64,000 nt of DNA from JALOAT01 sp041687015 (GTDB lineage: Bacteria; Pseudomonadota; Gammaproteobacteria; Thiohalomonadales; Thiohalomonadaceae), in the NCBI GenBank assembly GCA_041687015.1, contig JAWLCT010000011.1, positions 1-64,000 on the forward strand, read 5' to 3'. The notes below the pieces were generated by a model that worked only from the letters and a program-made list of their open reading frames with translations, ran no database searches and was not told where the DNA came from. The translations under genes were made by a program, and so were the position numbers. Below, piece by piece: positions 1 through 7,951 of this stretch (positions are counted from its first letter, which is position 1; each line of letters opens with the position of its first letter).

Positions 1-255
1 GAGCACGAGGCCATGCTCACCCCCGATGGCCTGCGGGAACTGGCCTGGCTATATCGGCGTCGCGGTGACTGGCCACAGGCCTGCGCACTCTGGTCACGGT
101 TGGCGGATGAAGGGTGTATCGAGAGCATCGAGCGTCTTGCGAAGTATCACGAACACGTGGCGCGTGACTATGCCACCGCACTCGACTATGCCAACCGCCT
201 GGGTGACACCCATCACGGGCGTCGCGCAAGGCTGCGGCGCCGGCTCGCTATGTAG
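1..255 (+). CDS. C-terminal tail of a YprB-like (RNase H-fold) protein, 5' end outside the window
   Basis: The reading frame is open from base 1 and ends at TAG 253-255, so only the last 84 residues are present. The visible part is a helical, TPR-like tail with Trp/Leu/Arg-rich helices and the phrase LAKYHEH. It resembles the C-terminal region of COG3359/YprB-type proteins, which have an N-terminal RNase H-like exonuclease domain and are thought to act on nucleic acid in the cytoplasm. The catalytic domain would lie upstream and cannot be checked. It is convergent with the UspA gene. The family assignment rests on similarity from memory and is tentative; it could be another TPR protein. Confidence 0.45.
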   Translation, partial: EHEAMLTPDGLRELAWLYRRRGDWPQACALWSRLADEGCIESIERLAKYHEHVARDYATALDYANRLGDTHHGRRARLRRRLAM

Positions 256-306
256 CTCATGCCTGTCGGCAAGCCGCGTCGGGTCACCGACACACCAATA
301 CACCGG

Positions 307-747
307 CTATTGCGTCGGTCCCCGCACCACCATCAGATCGCAACGCGCCGTTCCCAGCAAACCGCTGGCCGTCGACCCCAGGCTGCCGAGCAGACCGTGC
401 GGTAACGAGCCGAGCACCATCAGGTCCACGTTGTTTTCTTCCGTGAAAAGCTGGATTTCGTAGCGGGCAGAGCGCCGCGAGACGATGACGATCTGCGCCG
501 CTTCGGCTATCCCCGTGGCGCTGGCAAGTTCCGCCAGGCGATCTCGTGCATGGTTCATCAGATAGGCTTTCGGGTCCTGATCCTCCCGACCGGGTAGGGC
601 GGCCGGTAAATCCTCGGGGAAATGCTCGATCACATGAAGCAGGGTGAGACGCGCGCCGTACAGACGAGCCAACTCGGTGGCACGGACGCTCGCCTTGTGC
701 GCGGCGTTGGAGAAGTCGGTTGCCGCCAGGATGTGTTTGTAGGGCAT
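307..747 (-). CDS. Universal stress protein, UspA family
   Basis: A 146-residue single-domain UspA protein. It opens with the typical first strand (MPYKHILAATDFS), has a LTLLHVIEH strand, and ends with the family C-terminal pattern DLMVLGSLPHG...SGLLGTARCDLMVVRG, where the G-x2-G-x9-G(S/T) nucleotide loop sits. UspA proteins are cytoplasmic stress-induced nucleotide-binding proteins. The frame continues upstream to about 1005, but that part overlaps the terminator and the 55-codon gene, so the start at 747 before MPYKHI is preferred even though its ribosome site is weak. The C-terminal loop carries ASG/G residues close to the ATP-binding subtype; ligand binding is not proven. Confidence 0.9.
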   Translation of the reverse strand: MPYKHILAATDFSNAAHKASVRATELARLYGARLTLLHVIEHFPEDLPAALPGREDQDPKAYLMNHARDRLAELASATGIAEAAQIVIVSRRSARYEIQLFTEENNVDLMVLGSLPHGLLGSLGSTASGLLGTARCDLMVVRGPTQ

Positions 748-853
748 GCCGAGGCGCCAGTCAGAGCAGAACAATAAAAGCCTAGCGGATGCGATGCGCG
801 CGCTGACCAGCGCAAGACAAGTCCATCTGGCGGGCAATGGCAGCACAAAAAAA

Positions 854-875
854 GGCGGCCGGATTTCCGGCCGCC
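854..875 (-). terminator. Rho-independent terminator of the 55-codon gene
   Basis: A perfect 9-bp stem (GGCGGCCGG / CCGGCCGCC) with an ATTT loop. Read on the - strand it is followed by seven T residues (complement of A 847-853). It sits 8 bases after the stop codon of the small gene at 884-1051, and therefore ends that transcript before the UspA gene. Confidence 0.88.
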
Positions 876-883
876 TGTGGGGG

Positions 884-1051
884 TTAGTTGGGTCCGCGCT
901 GCGGTGGTGGAGGTGTCTCTTCGGTGTCCGGTGTGTATTGAGTGGCCTGGTAACGCTCGGTGGTGAGTCTTTCTTCCGGGGGGGGCCAATCGTCAAGCGA
1001 ATCAAGGTAATCGGAATAAGCCCTACTTACTTCAACCGTCGTAAACCTCAT
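884..1051 (-). CDS. Small acidic protein of 55 residues, unknown function
   Basis: The frame encodes 55 residues starting MRFTTVEVSRAYSDYLDSLD, followed by a WPPPEER segment and a Pro-rich, acidic tail ending PPPPQRGPN. There is no signal peptide, membrane segment or cysteine. Expression signals are unusually complete: AGGAGG at 1066-1061 (nine bases before the ATG at 1051; an in-frame ATG at 1057 is only three bases away), a near-consensus sigma-70 promoter at 1124-1097 and a strong intrinsic terminator at 854-875. It is thus a monocistronic unit. I do not recognise the family. The hydrophilic, tyrosine- and proline-rich composition suggests a small binding or regulatory protein, but nothing shows a function. 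Frame and signals are seen directly; the coding claim is strong inference. Confidence 0.72.
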   Translation of the reverse strand: MRFTTVEVSRAYSDYLDSLDDWPPPEERLTTERYQATQYTPDTEETPPPPQRGPN

Positions 1052-1096
1052 CGTCATCACCCTCCTGTTAACACATGGAGCAGGGACCCGAATTTC

Positions 1097-1124
1097 ACTA
1101 TAGAGATCAGGGGCGCTGTGTCAA
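1097..1124 (-). promoter_or_regulatory. Near-consensus sigma-70 promoter
   Basis: On the - strand TTGACA (1124-1119) and TATAGT (1102-1097) are separated by 16 bases. The start site expected near 1090 leaves a short leader before the AGGAGG of the 55-codon gene. No competing - strand gene lies between. Confidence 0.72.
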
Positions 1125-1293
1125 CGAAAGCGCGAAGTCGGGCTCCGATCCTGTGAACCGTCCTGAAGATCAGGTCGATTCTTATGGTTTCCATCAGTCG
1201 GCAGACGGATTCTTATCGACCCCGGCTCCGGTTTCGCGGATGGGGGAACTACGCTTTTGAAAAGCGGAGGGCGTCGAGCATGGCAAAGCCACG

Positions 1294-2298
1294 ATGAAGG
1301 CTGGCGCGTGGGTGTTTGGCACGCTTTTTTCCCTGATCAGCGGCCCGGTGGCTGCAGCAACACTTGTTTTCGTGGCCCTTGGTCCGGCCAACCGGATTCT
1401 CACTATCGATGCCTCACGGCATCTACCCACGCAATCGCTGCTGGGTGTGACAGACGCCCGGGCCGTCGTGGCGGGCGAAGATGGCTTGCTTGTGTCGGGG
1501 AGTTTCACGGAACGCAAAGCAGCCGGAAAAACCGAAAGCGAACTGTACGTCATCGATCCCGTACATGGGCATGCGGTGCTGACCGTTCCGGTCGCGGGAC
1601 GGATTCATTCCCAGGCCGTGACATCGGATGGGCGCTATGTGCTCTCCAGTCACCCGACCTGGAACGGTATTAGCGTGTTTGATCTGCAAGCCTTGCGGAT
1701 AACCCGTTATTTGAAGACGGGCAGCGGTCCGACCGCGCTCGCCGTGCGGCGCCTGGAACCCCGTGCCTTCGTGAGCAATCCGGATGACGGCACCGTGACG
1801 GAAATCGACACCAGGGAGTGGCAGGTGGTACGCCAGTGGCCTGTCGATGGCACACCGCGACACCTTGCCCTCGATCGTGATGAGAAACGGCTCTTGATTG
1901 GCGAGCCGGAGCAGGGACATGTCGCTGTGCTCGACCTCGCCGGCGGCAAGGTGGAGCGACGCATACCTGTGGGTAAAGGATTCGAGGGTTTCGCCCTTGG
2001 TGACGATGGTCGTTCACTGTTTATCAGCGGACCGGGAACGCGGCTGGCAATGATGGATATCGACTCCGGCGCCACCCGGGACACGGCACTGGGCGCGCGT
2101 CCGGGTGGGCTGAGCCCAATCAGTGGTACGGGCACCTTGTACGTCGCCGGCCGGGACCAGCCCGTCATCTGGGTGATCAACCAGCGCGATCTCGAACTGC
2201 TGGAAACCATCGAGCTTCCTGCCGGAGAAGGATTCCAGGTGGCGACGCTTGCCGGCGTCGCACCCGAAGAATCGCCCTCGGCGGCGTTCACGCAGTGA
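1294..2298 (+). CDS. Exported YncE-like beta-propeller repeat protein
   Basis: A 334-residue protein with an N-terminal signal peptide (hydrophobic stretch about residues 5-21 ending AAA) and then a seven-bladed propeller built from YVTN/YncE-type repeats, visible as recurring patterns such as YVLSSHPTWNGISVFDL, AFVSNPDDGTVTEIDT, LLIGEPEQGHVAVLDL and LFISGPGTRLAMMDI. It also resembles the d1 haem propeller of nitrite reductase, but no CXXCH haem site is present. Such proteins are periplasmic binding or scaffold proteins of mostly unknown ligand. There is no clear Shine-Dalgarno site before 1294, so the start is chosen from the signal peptide. It precedes a host-attachment-family gene by 34 bases. 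Confidence 0.78.
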   Translation: MKAGAWVFGTLFSLISGPVAAATLVFVALGPANRILTIDASRHLPTQSLLGVTDARAVVAGEDGLLVSGSFTERKAAGKTESELYVIDPVHGHAVLTVPVAGRIHSQAVTSDGRYVLSSHPTWNGISVFDLQALRITRYLKTGSGPTALAVRRLEPRAFVSNPDDGTVTEIDTREWQVVRQWPVDGTPRHLALDRDEKRLLIGEPEQGHVAVLDLAGGKVERRIPVGKGFEGFALGDDGRSLFISGPGTRLAMMDIDSGATRDTALGARPGGLSPISGTGTLYVAGRDQPVIWVINQRDLELLETIELPAGEGFQVATLAGVAPEESPSAAFTQ

Positions 2299-2332
2299 TT
2301 TGATTCGCGTGCACTGATCGAAAGGAGTGCAT

Positions 2333-2770
2333 ATGGCCGGTACCTGGGTTCTTGTCGCAGACAGCAGCCGTGCGCGCGTGTTTCGTGCGGAAGGCGCACA
2401 ACGGCAACTGATCGAGCTAGAAGACCTGTCCCATCCCGAGGGGCGCTTGCATGAAGCCAGTCTGACCACCGATCTGCCGGGCCGCAGGTACGACACCGGC
2501 GTACAGAACCGTTCCGCCATGGAAGATCAGACGCCGCCCAAACGGCACGAGGCCATTCAGTTCGCCAAGCGTATCAGCCAGTTTCTGGAAGCGGCGCGCA
2601 ATGCCGGTGATTACGATCGGCTCGCCATCATCGCGGAGCCGCGATTTCTCGGCCTACTGCGTGACAACCTTTCCGACGAAACCATCAAGTTGGTGGATTT
2701 GCAGATCGACAAGAATCTCGTGCAGCAGTCGCCGGAGGCCATTCGTGAACGACTCCCGCTACGTTTTTGA
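2333..2770 (+). CDS. Host attachment protein family (PF10116-like)
   Basis: A 145-residue soluble protein starting MAGTWVLVADSSRARVF, the typical opening of the host attachment protein family. The family shares a fold with the eRF1/Pelota central domain, seen here in the ADSSRARVF strand and the LAIIAEPRFLGLLRD segment. The name comes from an Agrobacterium protein implicated in plant attachment, but most members are cytoplasmic proteins of unknown role. The start at 2333 has AAAGGAG five bases upstream; the GTG at 2327 is inside that ribosome site and is rejected. The gene follows the propeller gene closely and could be cotranscribed. Confidence 0.85.
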   Translation: MAGTWVLVADSSRARVFRAEGAQRQLIELEDLSHPEGRLHEASLTTDLPGRRYDTGVQNRSAMEDQTPPKRHEAIQFAKRISQFLEAARNAGDYDRLAIIAEPRFLGLLRDNLSDETIKLVDLQIDKNLVQQSPEAIRERLPLRF

Positions 2771-2861
2771 AGCGCGCGAAAGGTGTTGGAGAGAAAGGCG
2801 GAAAAAACCCCCGGGAGCCGCTTGCCCAAGAAAAATTCTCTCCTAGTATTAACCCCAGTTA

Positions 2862-2879
2862 GAGCGCAACGGCGCCAAG
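2862..2879. repeat. Degenerate CGCAA..GCGCCAAG intergenic repeat
   Basis: Just upstream of the 2892 gene the sequence GAGCGCAACGGCGCCAAG matches the core of related copies at 10267-10295 and 27393-27420 and, inverted, at 27495-27512. It looks like a dispersed non-coding repeat family; this copy is short and degenerate. Confidence 0.4.
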
Positions 2880-2891
2880 GTGCGGAGAAAA

Positions 2892-3557
2892 ATGGAAGCT
2901 CTTTACCGCTCGAGTGCAGCGAAAAAATTACAGTCCGGCGCCAAGACCGGACACCGTTTCCGCAGCAAGAGACTGAGGCATGTTTCCGTCGTCCCGGCTT
3001 TGCGCATGGCGCTCGTACGGGATGGCAGGTTGTTCGAATACCTGAACACCAACGCCGGTCTGTTGCGCCGCAACCAGCCCAGCGCCCTGCATTACCTGGC
3101 GCGGCGTTGCATGCAATGGCAGGAAGTGGATACCACCGACGGCGACGACCGGGCATGCAGCGAACTCGGCTGTATGGGCGCGCAGGCGCTGGAGCGTGCG
3201 GCGCCGGGCATGGAAGAAGATGAAGCGGCGGTGCTGGGCATACTCACCGAGGTGGCGTATTCCTATCTCGCCGGCGTACTGCCCATCTCCGATTTGGAAC
3301 GCGTCCTGAGCCTGGTCGAAGGCCTCGGTTTCCCGTTGTTTCATCCCGAGCTCTACGGGGTGACGGCCGAACTCCGGCGTCGGAACCGCCCGGGCCGGAA
3401 CGACAAACCGGTGTTCCTGTTGCGTGGTATCGGGCAAGGCACGGAAAGCCAGAGCTGCGACCCGGCACTGTTTGAACATGCCGTCCGCCTGCTCGAATCC
3501 TGGGGCGGCGAACAGGAGCAGCTCAGCTGGCCCGAGATGGTCGGCATCGAACGCTGA
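2892..3557 (+). CDS. Degenerate 3-dehydroquinate-synthase-like protein, C-terminal domain only
   Basis: A 221-residue protein that lines up with the C-terminal half of AroB/EboD-type dehydroquinate synthases. The segment ALRMALVRDGRLFEYL corresponds to their KxALIRDxxFFxWL helix, and VAYSYLAGVLPISDLERVLS to the helix after the metal site. The N-terminal NAD-binding domain is absent. Both histidine metal ligands are replaced: family FGH is LGC (residues 92-94) and the RHGEAVAIGI motif is EEDEAAVLGI (108-117). It therefore cannot carry out the dehydroquinate reaction. It may be a binding or regulatory relic, yet it is a long uninterrupted frame, so it appears maintained. The start at 2892 has GGAG five bases upstream; GTG 2880 is an alternative. 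Confidence 0.6.
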   Translation: MEALYRSSAAKKLQSGAKTGHRFRSKRLRHVSVVPALRMALVRDGRLFEYLNTNAGLLRRNQPSALHYLARRCMQWQEVDTTDGDDRACSELGCMGAQALERAAPGMEEDEAAVLGILTEVAYSYLAGVLPISDLERVLSLVEGLGFPLFHPELYGVTAELRRRNRPGRNDKPVFLLRGIGQGTESQSCDPALFEHAVRLLESWGGEQEQLSWPEMVGIER

Positions 3558-3568
3558 AGCCGTAGGCC

Positions 3569-3587
3569 GGGCGTCTCCGCGACGCCC
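3569..3587 (+). terminator. Hairpin after the DHQS-like gene
   Basis: GGGCGTC and GACGCCC form a 7-bp stem with a 5-base loop 12 bases after the stop codon. No T-run follows, so it may be a weak terminator or an mRNA-stabilising hairpin. Confidence 0.4.
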
Positions 3588-3692
3588 GCGCAGTCGTCAC
3601 CGGCAATCGTTTCCCGCTGCGCTGTCCTCCGGCGCTTCGTGCAAGCGCTTTTTCTTTCAGGCCTCTGTCAGTTCTGACACAATGTCGCCCCT

Positions 3693-5129
3693 ATGAGCGT
3701 TCTGACAGGGAATTTCGGCGTGGCGGTGAGCTACTGGTTGCTCGCCTATGGAACGTTCACTTTTCTTTCCGCTTTTGGTGCATTCCCTGCGCCCTTCTGG
3801 CCCTCGGCGAGCATCGCGCTGGCCGCGGCACTGGCCGGCGGTCCGCGTCTGTGGCCCGGCATCTTCCTGGGCTCCTTCGGCGCCAACTGGCTCCTGTTCG
3901 GGGCCGCACCGCCGGTTGCCGCACTGATTTCCGTCGCCAACGTCGTGGCACCGGCGTTGGGGGCAATCCTGATCAGGCGCACCACCGGGACCACACTGCC
4001 GTTCTTCCAGATCCCGCACGTGGTGGCATTCGTTCTCTTCGGCACCGTACTGCATGGCATGCTTGCCGCCAGCGGCGGTGTGGGCGTTGCATTCCTGACC
4101 GGGACAGTCACACAGACCGATGCCTTTGCCCAGTGGGCCCGCTGGACCCTGTCCGATGCGGGCGGTACGTTTTTGTTTGGCCCGGCGTTGCTGCTTTGGT
4201 GGCGCGACCGCCGCATCGACCTGACGCGGGCCCAGTGGATTCAGGGCACGCTCATCGTCGCGCTGACACTCGCGCTGACGGCGGCTCTGTTCATCGGCGT
4301 CCGGGACAGCACCCATTCCTATGCGGGCCTGCCTTATCTCCTGATCGTTCCGCTCATATGGCTCACGGTCCGCTGTTCCGTGCGTGCGGGCACGACGTTG
4401 TTGTCGCTGGTGGCATTGACGGCCATCGGTGGCACCATCGCCGGCAGCGGTCCTTTCCATCTGGTCGGAGTGGAACGCCCGTTGCTCACCGTCGGGCTGA
4501 TGGTGGTCGCCATGGGCAGTGCGATCCTGGCCGTTGGCGCGCTGGTCAGTGAACGGCGTGGGGTGGAATCGCGGCTTCGCGATCTGAACCGCACCCTGGA
4601 GGCGCGCATCGCGGAACGCACGGCGGAACTGCATCGGCGGGCCACGCAGGACGGACTTACGGGCCTGGCTAACCGCACCCATTTCTTCGAGTTGGGTGAA
4701 CAAGCGCTCGTCGCCGCCCGTGCCCGGGGCGAGTCCATGGCGGCACTGATCATCGATCTCGACAGACTGAAGGAGATCAACGACACCTTCGGTCACAGTG
4801 CCGGCGACGAGGCCATCGTGGCACTGGCGTCCACCTGTCGCAGCTGTGTGCGCAGGGATGATGTGTTGGGACGTATCGGAGGGGACGAGTTCGCGGTGCT
4901 GCTGCCCGGCAAGGGGGCGACCGAGGCACAAGCCTTGGTCAATCGCATTCACGCGCGCCTCGAAAGCGCGCCCGGGGGAGGGATCCGCGCCAGCATCGGC
5001 TGGGCGGAACTCCTGGAGGAGGATGTGTCTGTGGATGACGTGCTGGCGCGGGCCGACGTGGCCATGTACAGCCGCAAACGCCAGCGTGGCGGAACGCCCG
5101 AGGATCAGGCGCGCTTCAGGACGACCTGA
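3693..5129 (+). CDS. MASE1-GGDEF diguanylate cyclase
   Basis: A 478-residue inner-membrane protein. Residues 1-285 hold about eight hydrophobic helices of the MASE1 sensor type (note FWPSASIALAAAL and the N-terminal W/P/G-rich helices). A short coiled linker (about 290-315) leads to a GGDEF domain. The active-site loop RIGGDEF (around 394-400) is intact, as are LDRLKEINDTFGHSAGD and its metal/guanine residues, so it should make c-di-GMP from two GTP. The Asp after GHSAG is retained, which argues against the hybrid-promiscuous (cGAMP-making) subtype. No RxxD inhibitory site is evident before GGDEF. It is followed convergently by the MBL gene, with only 20 bases between. Confidence 0.92.
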   Translation: MSVLTGNFGVAVSYWLLAYGTFTFLSAFGAFPAPFWPSASIALAAALAGGPRLWPGIFLGSFGANWLLFGAAPPVAALISVANVVAPALGAILIRRTTGTTLPFFQIPHVVAFVLFGTVLHGMLAASGGVGVAFLTGTVTQTDAFAQWARWTLSDAGGTFLFGPALLLWWRDRRIDLTRAQWIQGTLIVALTLALTAALFIGVRDSTHSYAGLPYLLIVPLIWLTVRCSVRAGTTLLSLVALTAIGGTIAGSGPFHLVGVERPLLTVGLMVVAMGSAILAVGALVSERRGVESRLRDLNRTLEARIAERTAELHRRATQDGLTGLANRTHFFELGEQALVAARARGESMAALIIDLDRLKEINDTFGHSAGDEAIVALASTCRSCVRRDDVLGRIGGDEFAVLLPGKGATEAQALVNRIHARLESAPGGGIRASIGWAELLEEDVSVDDVLARADVAMYSRKRQRGGTPEDQARFRTT

Positions 5130-5149
5130 TCACCGGGCGCCGATTTCCC

Positions 5150-5959
5150 TCAGGCCGCGATGCCTGGCACGCGGTAGTTGCCCTGGGTCATCAGATCCGT
5201 CCCACACTGCAGGTGTTCGAACCAATCAAGGAAACGACCGACCATGGCCTGGCCCTGGAACAGGGCGCCGTGCTGTGGAACGATCATATCGACGTCCATT
5301 TTGCGCACCATGTTCACCCAGTAGCGGCAGACCTTGTTCGATGCCATATAGCGCTTGTGGAAAGGTTCCATGGCCTTGAGGTGGGCATCGAAATCCTTTA
5401 CGGGCTTGCTGCAGAGATCGTCACTGACCAGCGAAGCGCCCACGTCGCCCGTGAACAGGATCCTGCTCACCGGATCATAGAAGTGGAAATTACCTTCCGA
5501 ATGCAGGAAATGGGCGGGAATGGCTTTGAAGGCAGCACCGCCGATCTCGATGTCCATGCCCTGGTCAGGGATACCGATCAGGCGTCCGCGGGTGGCGCCC
5601 GGGCTGCAGAAGTGCGGTACGAAACGTTTCCAGAGATTCGGCACCACCACCTTGCAGCTGGTGCCGACCAGCCATTTGTTCAATGACGCGACGATGTCCG
5701 GATCCTGGTGCGACGCAATGACGTAATCGAGGTTCTTGGGAAAAACGTAATCGCTGATGCCCATGAAAAGGCGCGTATAGGTGAGATTGCCGCCCGGATC
5801 GATGAGCGCGGCATGTTCATTGTTGACGATGAGGAACTGGTTGGCCTGAACGCTTTCGCACGCGCTTCCCTGATCGGTCTTGTCGTCAGAATCACAGACG
5901 ACCAGGTCGGGGAAGGCGATGCATTTATGGCTACCGTTGTCAAAGAGGGTAATGGGCAT
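5150..5959 (-). CDS. FDP-like metallo-beta-lactamase di-iron protein (ODP type)
   Basis: A 269-residue cytoplasmic protein with the metallo-beta-lactamase fold in the form found in the N-terminal half of flavodiiron proteins. Candidate iron ligands are seen in SHQDPDIV (the H-x-D/E-x-D motif), HFLHSEGNFHFY, LFTGDVGAS and PQHG. Unlike true flavodiiron proteins there is no flavodoxin domain. Related stand-alone proteins bind O2 at a di-iron centre and can sense or scavenge oxygen; enzymatic NO/O2 reduction is not implied. Start at 5959 (MPITLF) is chosen because the upstream extension is low-complexity. The gene is divergent from the DUF389 gene. Confidence 0.82.
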   Translation of the reverse strand: MPITLFDNGSHKCIAFPDLVVCDSDDKTDQGSACESVQANQFLIVNNEHAALIDPGGNLTYTRLFMGISDYVFPKNLDYVIASHQDPDIVASLNKWLVGTSCKVVVPNLWKRFVPHFCSPGATRGRLIGIPDQGMDIEIGGAAFKAIPAHFLHSEGNFHFYDPVSRILFTGDVGASLVSDDLCSKPVKDFDAHLKAMEPFHKRYMASNKVCRYWVNMVRKMDVDMIVPQHGALFQGQAMVGRFLDWFEHLQCGTDLMTQGNYRVPGIAA

Positions 5960-6162
5960 GTGGTGGTTTTCCGCTGTCAGGCTAAAAGGGGCCTCAAGAA
6001 GCCGGCTAGTATACCAGCACGTCGGGACATCCGGCGGGCTGCCTTGCCCCACGCCGCGCCGGCAGAGGCGCGGGCGCGTTCGGTACTCAATGCCTGAACG
6101 ACTATGTTTCGCTCAGCTGTACGGCGTTCCGGAAAACGGCTCTGGATGAAGGGACTCGCCCA

Positions 6163-7095
6163 ATGACGCGCACACTTCACATCACGGTTCCCAGTGCGAA
6201 GGCGGACGAAATCGTGGCCGCGGTGCGCGGCATGCGCGGGCTTTTGGGCCTGCAGATGCAGCGTGGGGTGTCGCTTCAGCCCCGTGGGGATGTGGTCAGC
6301 CTGCTGGTAACCAATGATGCCCTTACACCTGTCATGGAAATACTCGATCGCCTGGGCGTGAGTACGGGCGCCAGTCAGACCGTTAGCATCGAGGAACCCA
6401 AAGCCGTCATTGCGGCCGATGCGCGCAAGACCCTCGCCGAAGGCCACAGCGAGGTCAGTTGGGAGGAGATGGAGGCGGAACTGGCGAAAGAGAGCAACAT
6501 GACCGCGAACGCACTGCTGGTCATGTTTACCGCGGGTGTGCTCGCGGGGATGGGTGTGGGAACGGGAGCTTTGCATCTGGTGATCGCAGCCATGCTGATT
6601 GCACCCGGTTTCGAACCTTTCACCCGCATCGCCCTCGGTCTCGTCGCCCGAAGTGAGGCGGCGTGGCGCGGGTTGCGTGCGGCATTGAAGGGCTATGCCG
6701 CCGTATTCATCGGCGCAGGGCTATCGACACTGCTGATGACCGTGCTGGACATCGTTCCCTTTGCGGGCACCGACGCTTATTTGTCTTCCAACACCCTGGT
6801 CGGCTACTGGACCACCGTCAGTGCGGCATCGCTTGTCGTCAGCGCCATTGCGGCCATGGCAGGCACCTTGCTTGTTATATCCAATCGGGCCGTGCTCACG
6901 GGCGGCGTCATGATCGCACTGGCGTTGATCCCATCCCTCGGCATCGCCGGCATGGCCCTTGCCGCAGGACGCTGGGACCTGCTGACGCAGGGGCTGTGGC
7001 GTTGGGGAATTGAAGTGGTCGTCGTCACAGGCGTTTCCATCCTGACCCTGTTCTGGAAACGCACCAGTCTGCATCGCAGAAACATGCAGCTGTAG
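6163..7095 (+). CDS. DUF389 (TIGR00341-like) membrane protein
   Basis: A 310-residue protein with a soluble N-terminal part (residues 1-110, ferredoxin-like alpha/beta pattern MTRTLHITVPSAKADEI) followed by about six membrane helices. The second half contains the family motif region GALHLVIAAMLIAPGFEPF (about residues 133-151). DUF389 proteins are found in archaea and bacteria; a transport role is suspected but no substrate is established. Here the gene is alone, divergent from the MBL protein, with the Spy-like gene 140 bases downstream. Confidence 0.85.
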   Translation: MTRTLHITVPSAKADEIVAAVRGMRGLLGLQMQRGVSLQPRGDVVSLLVTNDALTPVMEILDRLGVSTGASQTVSIEEPKAVIAADARKTLAEGHSEVSWEEMEAELAKESNMTANALLVMFTAGVLAGMGVGTGALHLVIAAMLIAPGFEPFTRIALGLVARSEAAWRGLRAALKGYAAVFIGAGLSTLLMTVLDIVPFAGTDAYLSSNTLVGYWTTVSAASLVVSAIAAMAGTLLVISNRAVLTGGVMIALALIPSLGIAGMALAAGRWDLLTQGLWRWGIEVVVVTGVSILTLFWKRTSLHRRNMQL

Positions 7096-7235
7096 CATCG
7101 ATACGGCGCACGATCGCTATCGACGCTTTGCGTTTCTTTGCACTTGATCGCATCCCCGCCAACCACGTTTGCAGGTTCAGCGCGTAGATTGGACCCATAC
7201 CCGATTCCGGGGACGTGTAACACAAGGGGACCCAC

Positions 7236-7685
7236 ATGAAACGCAACCATCGTCTTATTGCCGCCGCCGCACTGAGCGGCCTTCTTGTCGCAGGCGCGGG
7301 CAGTGCCTTTGCCTTCGGAAAATTCGGCGGACCCGGCGGCATGGCCATGGGCGGGCAGGGCGCCGTGGCAGCTGCCTATCAGCTGGAAGATCTCACACCC
7401 GACCAGCGTACCAAGCTGAAGGCGCTGCGCGACGAAGCGCGCAAGCAACAGGCGGTTTGGCGTGAAAACCGCCAGGCCTTGCGTGATGCCATGCTCGACG
7501 GTGCCGATGCGAAGACACTGCGGCCGTTGGCCGAAAAACAGGGCCAGAGTGTGACCGAGCGCATCATGATGCGCGTGAAGCACCGCGAGGCGCTAAACGC
7601 CATTCTCACGGATGCGCAGCGCGAGAAGCTTGCCGGTCTGACCATGCAGCGTCCGCGCAAGGGCGCGCGTCCGTGCGCATGGTAA
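7236..7685 (+). CDS. Periplasmic Spy/CpxP-like (LTXXQ) protein
   Basis: A 149-residue exported protein: signal peptide about residues 1-26 (hydrophobic core then SAFAF), a Gly/Met-rich stretch, then helical LTXXQ-type repeats seen as LTPDQRTKLKALRDEAR and LTDAQREKLAGL. The family includes Spy, a periplasmic chaperone, and CpxP, which inhibits the CpxA kinase; related proteins bind zinc or copper in metal stress. The Met- and His-containing segments would allow metal binding, but this is inference. A GGGG box lies eight bases before the ATG. A CpxRA-like pair is present far away at 38982-40981, not adjacent as is usual for cpxP. Confidence 0.85.
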   Translation: MKRNHRLIAAAALSGLLVAGAGSAFAFGKFGGPGGMAMGGQGAVAAAYQLEDLTPDQRTKLKALRDEARKQQAVWRENRQALRDAMLDGADAKTLRPLAEKQGQSVTERIMMRVKHREALNAILTDAQREKLAGLTMQRPRKGARPCAW

Positions 7686-7753
7686 TGAATAGTCCGCACC
7701 CATGACTTCCAGGGTGCCACCGAGCTCCTGCCGAGTCACCGACATCCCGAAGC

Positions 7754-7785
7754 GGGCTCCTGCACGATACCTCGGGCAGGAGCCC
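7754..7785. repeat. 10-bp perfect inverted repeat downstream of the Spy-like gene
   Basis: GGGCTCCTGC and GCAGGAGCCC are separated by 12 bases. The loop is large and there is no T-run, so it may be a REP-like element or a stabilising hairpin and not a classic terminator. Confidence 0.45.
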
Positions 7786-7898
7786 CTCCAGGGACCCCCA
7801 TGCCCGGCACCCGTCCGCGGTACGCGGCTCGCTTTGAGCCGGAAATAAATTACTCAAGTCACCCTTTGGGAACGCCACTTGTGGCAAAGTGAACGGAC

Positions 7899-7922
7899 CC
7901 GGAGCGCCTGTTTGCGCTCCGG
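7899..7922 (+). other. Leader hairpin before the FIST gene
   Basis: CCGGAGCGC and GCGCTCCGG form a perfect 9-bp stem with a CTGTTT loop in the leader, ending 16 bases before the GGAGGG ribosome site. No known riboswitch is recognised; it could stabilise the mRNA or terminate upstream transcription. Confidence 0.4.
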
Positions 7923-7951
7923 CCGTTTCACCGTTTTCGGAGGGAATGACC

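Noticed and set aside
307..1005. 232-residue extension of the UspA protein
   Set aside because: The extra N-terminus runs through a terminator and the small gene; UspA homology starts at MPYKHI (747).
2892..3557. Functional aroB (3-dehydroquinate synthase)
   Set aside because: NAD-binding domain and both histidine metal ligands are missing.
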